Part shown: positions 59,180 to 64,000 of the stretch, in pieces
Numbering within the stretch: the first letter of the stretch is position 1
Layout of the letters: every line of letters starts with the position of its first letter
Assembly (NCBI RefSeq): GCF_012396185.1
Contig: NZ_JAAXOW010000001.1
Span: 620,001 to 684,000 of the forward strand
Direction of reading: 5' to 3'
DNA length: 64,000 nucleotides
From: Sanguibacter hominis ATCC BAA-789
Lineage (GTDB): Bacteria; Actinomycetota; Actinomycetes; Actinomycetales; Cellulomonadaceae
Program-made: the position numbers and the translations under genes
The notes under the pieces: generated by a model
Seen by the model: the letters and a program-made list of their open reading frames with translations, nothing else
Told to the model about the DNA's origin: nothing
The model's database searches: none

Positions 59180-61216
59180 TCAGCGAGCGGAACGGAGCGT
59201 GACCGTCTTGGCCTTCGCCGCGTTGACGGTCTTGCTGCCCGTGTAGGACACCGTGAGCTTGTGCTTCCCCGCAGCGAGACGCGGCAGGGTGACCTTCACC
59301 GAGGACTTGCCCCGGGGCAGCGTCTTCGTCGCGAGCGTCCGCTTGCCAGACTTCACGACGATCTTCCCCGCAGGCTTGACGCCCTTCGCGGACACCGACA
59401 CGGTCACCTGGGCGCGAGCGCCGACCTTGACCTTCTTCGGCGCCTTGACCTTGACCGTGGCCTTGGCCTTGGCCGCCTTGAGCGTCACCGTCGCCGAGGA
59501 GGACGCACGGACGACCGAGGCGTCAGCCGGCGAGAACGTCGCACGCAGCGCCGTCGACGTCGCACCCGGGGTGACCGTGAACGTGGCGGAGGAACCTGCG
59601 AGCTTGGCCGTGCCGAGCGGCTTGGTCCCCGCGAACAGCGTCACGGTGCCCGCCGTAGCAGCACGGGAGACGACCGAGACGCGCACCGAGGCCTTCGTGC
59701 CGACCGTCGCCTTCGCCGGCACGAGCACCGACGTGGACGACGTCGCGGCAGGCGCCGTCGGCACGGCGGTCACGGCGACCGTCGAGGAGGCAGAGCGCGA
59801 GGCGCCCACTCCCGGGAGCGTCGGGACGAAGACGGCTGAGACGGCACGCGTGCCGTTCGCCGTCGGGGTCCAGGCGAGCGTCGCGCTCGACGCACCACGG
59901 GCGACCTTCGTCGACGCCAGGACCGTCGCGCCGTCGACCAGACGGACGGTGCCGCCGGCGTTGCCGAACGACGTCACGTCGACCTTCGCCGAGACAGCCG
60001 TCCCCACCGTCGCGGTCGCGGGGACCGAGAGCGTCGTCGTCGACGTCGAGGGCTTGTAGGCACGGACCGACGTGTCACCGCACTTCGTGGATCCCGTCAG
60101 CAGGCCGAAGCCGTACGCCGCGATCGTCGCCGCGTCCTTGCAGACCAGGGAGCCCTCACCCACGAACGTCTTCGCGATCTGCGACGTCGGGTCGTCAGCG
60201 AGCGCAGACGGCACGATGTTGTAGACCTGGCGCGTGTACGCGTTGTACGCGGGGTTGAGGGCGTAGGAGCCAGCAGCCCCGGTCGTCGCGACCTGACCTG
60301 CGACGCCGCCCAGGAGCGCGCCCGCACGGTGGTCGGTCGACTTGCCGTTGCCCTGCGCGACCCACTGCGCGATCGAGAACGGGACGATCGCGCCACGGTC
60401 CTGCTCGTCGGTGCCCGAGACGAGCGCGGCACCCTTGTGCTCCTGCACGCCCGCGCCGGCGTAGTCCGCCGCGCGCAGGTTCGCGTACGTGCCGGCCGCG
60501 ATGTCGCTCTCGGTGATGCCCATCTGACCGAGCCAGTACGACCGCGTGCCCGACCCGGCCTGCGGGATGAACGTCGTGATGTTGACGACCGTCTCGCCCG
60601 CCGCGGGCGCCTCCGCGCCGACGAGCAGACGCGAGACGCCGCCAGCCGTGACCGCTACCTTCGTGATCTCCCCCTTGAAGATCGACGTCAGCTCGGCCTT
60701 CGTCAGGTTCGCCGGGATCGCGCTGCCCGGTGCGACCGCGTACGTGACCGCGTCGACCCCGAACGGGATGTACGTCAGCACGCCCTCGGCGTCGGCTGCG
60801 GAGCCCGCTCCGCTCGAGGAGCGCGCGAACTGGACGAGGTTCGCGACGTCCGCCGTCGTCACGGTGGGCGACGGCGCACCCGAGACCGGGATCGCCGCCG
60901 ACTCGACCTGCCCGATCGCGACGCGCAGCAGGTCGCGGCCAGCGCTCGAGCCGTTGGCACGCGGCAGCGCGGCGCTGCCCGCCTTCGTGACGACCGTGGT
61001 CGTCGCGCCGCTGGCGTCGTACGACGCGAGCACGTTGCCGCCGACAGAAGCAGCAAGGCCGTTCATGACGTCCTGCGTGGTGTCGGAGCCGAGCCCGGCG
61101 AGGGTGCCGAACGTGCCCGGCGCGGGGTCCGCGTGGGCAGGGACGATCGAGGCGGACAGCACGAGCGCGGCAAGGCCGAGCCCGAGGCCGGTCCTGCTGA
61201 CGTGGGTCACCTTCAT
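59180..61216 (-). CDS. PstS-like exported protein with Ig-like repeats
   Basis: A 678-residue exported protein. ATG at 61216 has GAGAGGA upstream and begins a signal peptide (LGLGLAALVLSASIVPAHA). Residues 30-380 resemble a PstS-type phosphate-binding domain (LAGLGSDTTQDVMNGLAAS, LTKAELTSIFKGEITKVAV, PQAGSGTRSYWLGQMG). From about residue 390 there are three Ig-like repeat domains ending in a Lys-rich segment. No LPXTG sorting motif is seen. It may be a surface-retained phosphate-binding protein. Confidence 0.82.
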   Translation of the reverse strand: MKVTHVSRTGLGLGLAALVLSASIVPAHADPAPGTFGTLAGLGSDTTQDVMNGLAASVGGNVLASYDASGATTTVVTKAGSAALPRANGSSAGRDLLRVAIGQVESAAIPVSGAPSPTVTTADVANLVQFARSSSGAGSAADAEGVLTYIPFGVDAVTYAVAPGSAIPANLTKAELTSIFKGEITKVAVTAGGVSRLLVGAEAPAAGETVVNITTFIPQAGSGTRSYWLGQMGITESDIAAGTYANLRAADYAGAGVQEHKGAALVSGTDEQDRGAIVPFSIAQWVAQGNGKSTDHRAGALLGGVAGQVATTGAAGSYALNPAYNAYTRQVYNIVPSALADDPTSQIAKTFVGEGSLVCKDAATIAAYGFGLLTGSTKCGDTSVRAYKPSTSTTTLSVPATATVGTAVSAKVDVTSFGNAGGTVRLVDGATVLASTKVARGASSATLAWTPTANGTRAVSAVFVPTLPGVGASRSASSTVAVTAVPTAPAATSSTSVLVPAKATVGTKASVRVSVVSRAATAGTVTLFAGTKPLGTAKLAGSSATFTVTPGATSTALRATFSPADASVVRASSSATVTLKAAKAKATVKVKAPKKVKVGARAQVTVSVSAKGVKPAGKIVVKSGKRTLATKTLPRGKSSVKVTLPRLAAGKHKLTVSYTGSKTVNAAKAKTVTLRSAR

Positions 61217-61377
61217 GAGGAGTCCTCTCTGGGACGAGTCAGGGCAGCCAGGTCCCTGTGACCTGGCCTTCGGTGTGACGTTCGGCACGCTAACCACGGC
61301 GGATGGCCGACCGACGGCCGGGCGACGTCCAGAGGGTGAATGCCAGCCGCCGGTGCGGGTCCCAGCCCCCCCCGACC

Positions 61378-63999
61378 TCACGAGAGCTCGCCGTCGAGGC
61401 CGTCCAGGCGGCCCGCCCGCCGGACCAGCAGCGGACCCGCGAGAGCGCTCGCGGCGCCCACCCCGAGCGAGCCGACGAGACCGAGCCGCGCAGCCCCGAC
61501 ATCGGCTGCGGCCGTGACCTGAACGGGCGCACCCGTGTCCGGGTCCGCGGCGGTCGGCGGGGTCGTTGGCTCCGGCTCCGGCACCGGTTCAGGCGCAGGC
61601 GGCACAGGGGTCGGGGCGGTCACGGGAGGCGGCGTCGGCCCGGTGGGCTCGGACGGCTTCTCCGTCGGTGCCGGCTCCGGGTCCGGGGTCGCCGGGGGCT
61701 CGTCCGCACGGCACCGGCTCGCGACCGACCCGGTATCCCGCAGCGTCGCTGCGAGCGCGTTCGTCCGCGCACGCTCGGCGTCCGACAACGGCGCGTACCC
61801 CGCCGGCAGCAGCCCCTTGGCCTGACCGACGACCTGCCCCGCGCCCGCCGCGTGCTCGAGGAGCTGCGCGTACTGGACACGTGCCGTGTCGTCGGCGCGG
61901 CACACCGCGACCGCCGCCGAGCTCACGAGCGTCAACGGGTACGCACCGAGCGTGCGTCGTGACGGGTCCGTCGCGACGACACCCTCCACGCCGCCCGCCG
62001 CCTCGACGGTCATCGCGTCGACCGCCTTGCCGATCGACGCGACGTTCGCCGCGACGGGCTGCCCGGCAGCGTTGACCAGCCGGGCGGTGCGCAGCCCGAA
62101 CCGCTCCGCCGAGGTGAGGTCCGTGATGGCGAGCGCGAAACGCTGCCCCGGCAGCTGCCCGCCGGAGGACGTGAAGCCTGCTGGCACCTTCTCGATGTCC
62201 CAGACGATCTTCGCGCCCGAGCTCGCCCGCTGCACGCGCGCCGCGGCGTCCGACATGTCCGTCGTGTAGGGCCGCAGGTCGAGCGTGCCGTAGCCCGGCT
62301 CAGGGACGAGGTCCGACTGCCGGTACGTCGACAGGTCCGTCTTGGGGAAGGAGTCCGTCGTGGGGTCGGTCGCCAGGCCGAGATCGGCATACGCGGGGTT
62401 GACGACCATCCCGTGCTCGTCCGGCTCCCCCGCGAGGAACGCCGCCGCGTACGGGTCCGACCGCAGCCACGCCCACACCGCAGCGTTCGCGTCCGACGAC
62501 CCGAGCGCCACCATGAGCCCTTCCGGGGCGGCGGTCCGCACGAAGCTCGCGAGCTCCGGGTTGAGCTCGACGAGCTCCGGGTCGTTCGTGACCGACTGCG
62601 GGTTCCCCGCGATCGCCTTGCCGCCACCACCGGGGACGTCGGCGCGGTACGACTGCGTGAGCAGCTTGGCGACGAGCCTCGCGTTGAGAGTCAACGAGTC
62701 GAGCGGCGTCCCGGCCCGGCTCTGGTCCGCCCCCGCGGCGGGCTGGCGGTCAATCTGGAACGCCACGACGAGCGCCGAACGCGTCACCGGCGCGTACAGG
62801 ACCGCGTCCTTCGACCAGCGCGGCGCGTCACCCGCGTCAGAAGGCTCTCCCGGCTGTGCGGGGTCCGCGCTCGCGTCCGCACCGGGCGCGTCGAGGACGG
62901 GCCGGTTGAGGACCGCGAAGCTCGGGGCGCTCGGCGACTCGGACCGCAGCTGCTGGCGTGCCTCGGCGTCGCCCACCTGCGAGTAGCCGTACGTCGTCCC
63001 CGTGCGGCACAGTGCGCTCTGCCACGACGTCATCGCATGGCTGAACAGCTCGTTGCCGACCAGCCTCCGCTCGGCGGCGCCGATCGCGCACTGGGAACCG
63101 ATCGGCAGCATGTCGAGCGGGAAGACGAGCCGGTCGTCCCAGACGGACGCCGTCAGGGGCGAACCGCTCACGGACCCCGACGTGACGCTCTCGGCGTCCT
63201 CTCCCGCGGGAGTGACACCCGACCGCGGGACGACGACGAGCCAGCAGCGGTTCCCCGCGCCGTCGCGCGTCGGCACGCCGCACCCGAGGTGCGGCGCCTC
63301 GAGCGCCGTCTGCACCTCGAGGACCGCGTCACCGGTGCCGTCCGCGCCGGTCCGCGCGGCCGTGATCTCGTTGGTGCTCGCCGGGGTGAAGTACTCGGAC
63401 ACGTCGAACACCCGCGTGCCGTCGACCGTGCGCAGGGGCACTGCGTACGCCTTGAGGTTGGGGTTCGTCAGCGGCGGGGGGAGGCGCACGTCGTCCCCGT
63501 AGTCCTGCGCCGGGTCCTCGTTGGCGCGGAGGGCGCGGGTACCGACACGGTCGCCGAGCATCGCCGCGATCGACGAGCTCGGGGCGCCCCACTGGCACTG
63601 GTCGGGGGCTGGGCCGGTCTCGGCGTCGCCCCAGCACTGCATGATCTGGACGAAGTCCGTCGCGAACCGTCCCGGCGAGGTCGGTCGTCCTCCCGACCAG
63701 CTCACCCGGACGCCCTGGTGCGCGACGTCGGCGGTCTGGGACACGGTGACCTCGAGGCCGCGGAGCGCGGCGCGGGCCGGGTCACCGGGAGCGCGCTCGA
63801 CGCCGAAGCCCGGCTCCTCCCACGCCTGCGTCATCGCGCTGGCCGTCGCCCCGATCGTGCCGGGGGTCACCGGCACGACGACGCTCGGCGCCCTCGCCGC
63901 GAGCGCCTGGGCGCTCACGGCCGTGCCGATCACGGACGAGGTCAGGCCGAGGACCAGGACGAGCGAGCCGGCCCGGCGCAGCGCTGCCGCCCGCCTCAC
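61378..63999 (-). CDS. Large exported, membrane-anchored PstS-like protein
   Basis: An 873-residue protein with a signal peptide (GSLVLVLGLTSSVIGTAVSA), a long exported domain, a Pro/Glu/Thr-rich linker near residues 775-835, and a C-terminal hydrophobic segment followed by Arg residues (GLVGSLGVGAASALAGPLLV). The exported part has paired Cys residues and motifs such as WLVVVPRSGVTP and ALVVAFQIDRQP. It starts at a GTG at the window edge; an upstream start outside the window cannot be excluded. It resembles large substrate-binding-like proteins linked with Pst genes, but I cannot assign a ligand. Confidence 0.65.
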   Translation of the reverse strand: MRRAAALRRAGSLVLVLGLTSSVIGTAVSAQALAARAPSVVVPVTPGTIGATASAMTQAWEEPGFGVERAPGDPARAALRGLEVTVSQTADVAHQGVRVSWSGGRPTSPGRFATDFVQIMQCWGDAETGPAPDQCQWGAPSSSIAAMLGDRVGTRALRANEDPAQDYGDDVRLPPPLTNPNLKAYAVPLRTVDGTRVFDVSEYFTPASTNEITAARTGADGTGDAVLEVQTALEAPHLGCGVPTRDGAGNRCWLVVVPRSGVTPAGEDAESVTSGSVSGSPLTASVWDDRLVFPLDMLPIGSQCAIGAAERRLVGNELFSHAMTSWQSALCRTGTTYGYSQVGDAEARQQLRSESPSAPSFAVLNRPVLDAPGADASADPAQPGEPSDAGDAPRWSKDAVLYAPVTRSALVVAFQIDRQPAAGADQSRAGTPLDSLTLNARLVAKLLTQSYRADVPGGGGKAIAGNPQSVTNDPELVELNPELASFVRTAAPEGLMVALGSSDANAAVWAWLRSDPYAAAFLAGEPDEHGMVVNPAYADLGLATDPTTDSFPKTDLSTYRQSDLVPEPGYGTLDLRPYTTDMSDAAARVQRASSGAKIVWDIEKVPAGFTSSGGQLPGQRFALAITDLTSAERFGLRTARLVNAAGQPVAANVASIGKAVDAMTVEAAGGVEGVVATDPSRRTLGAYPLTLVSSAAVAVCRADDTARVQYAQLLEHAAGAGQVVGQAKGLLPAGYAPLSDAERARTNALAATLRDTGSVASRCRADEPPATPDPEPAPTEKPSEPTGPTPPPVTAPTPVPPAPEPVPEPEPTTPPTAADPDTGAPVQVTAAADVGAARLGLVGSLGVGAASALAGPLLVRRAGRLDGLDGELS

Positions 64000-64000
64000 C

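Overview
The window is high-GC DNA from the core translation and transcription region of an actinobacterium. The gene order is tRNA-Thr, tRNA-Met, rpmG, hadA, hadB, murB, tRNA-Trp, secE, nusG, rplK, rplA, rplJ, rplL, rpoB, rpoC, rpsL, rpsG, fusA, tuf, then the S10/spc operon. That order, the frequent GTG starts and the HadAB-type MaoC pair point to Actinomycetota. A Cellulomonas-like member of the Micrococcales is my best guess, but the species cannot be named from sequence alone. Almost everything is on the minus strand, so transcription runs from right to left.

Layout. 1-7016: S10 and spc ribosomal operons (rpsH start, rpsN, rplE, rplX, rplN, rpsQ, rpmC, rplP, rpsC, rplV, rpsS, rplB, rplW, rplD, rplC, rpsJ). 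7507-11868: tuf, fusA, rpsG, rpsL, with a consensus-like promoter about 370 bases before rpsL. 12463-19977: rpoC and rpoB. 20257-34042: a complete Tad/Flp-type pilus locus, with assembly ATPases and platform proteins on plus and pilins, prepilin peptidase, FHA, WG-repeat and DUF5702-like proteins on minus. It is bracketed by two paralogous lipoproteins. 34259-35254: rplL and rplJ behind an attenuator-like leader. 35501-41192: an accessory module of an ECF sigma factor, a small unknown protein, a cytosolic subtilisin with a (PFTQSH)9 linker, and a TPR-CHAT caspase-like protease. 41402-44039: rplA, rplK, nusG, secE, tRNA-Trp. 44188-47475: an adenosine deaminase-like protein and a two-component system on plus. 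47515-54810: a secreted Ser/Pro repeat protein, an APH-fold kinase, murB, two tandem MFS transporters and a LacI regulator with a visible operator. 54878-56289: hadB, hadA, rpmG, tRNA-Met, tRNA-Thr. 56368-64000: a MYG1-family protein, then a PstB-type ATPase, a sortase-fold protein lacking both catalytic residues, a PstS-like protein with Ig-like repeats, and a large membrane-anchored exported protein.

Two features stand out. First, the rplKA-rplJL-rpoBC block, normally compact, is split twice: by the Tad locus between rplL and rpoB, and by the protease/sigma module between rplA and rplJ. Second, the protease/sigma module pairs a TPR-CHAT protease with an ECF sigma factor, the same logic as the CRISPR type III-E Craspase system (TPR-CHAT, a cleaved regulator, an RpoE-like sigma), but no CRISPR genes or array are seen here. 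It is the best candidate for a little-described signalling or defence system. All calls were made by eye from sequence; no database search was run.
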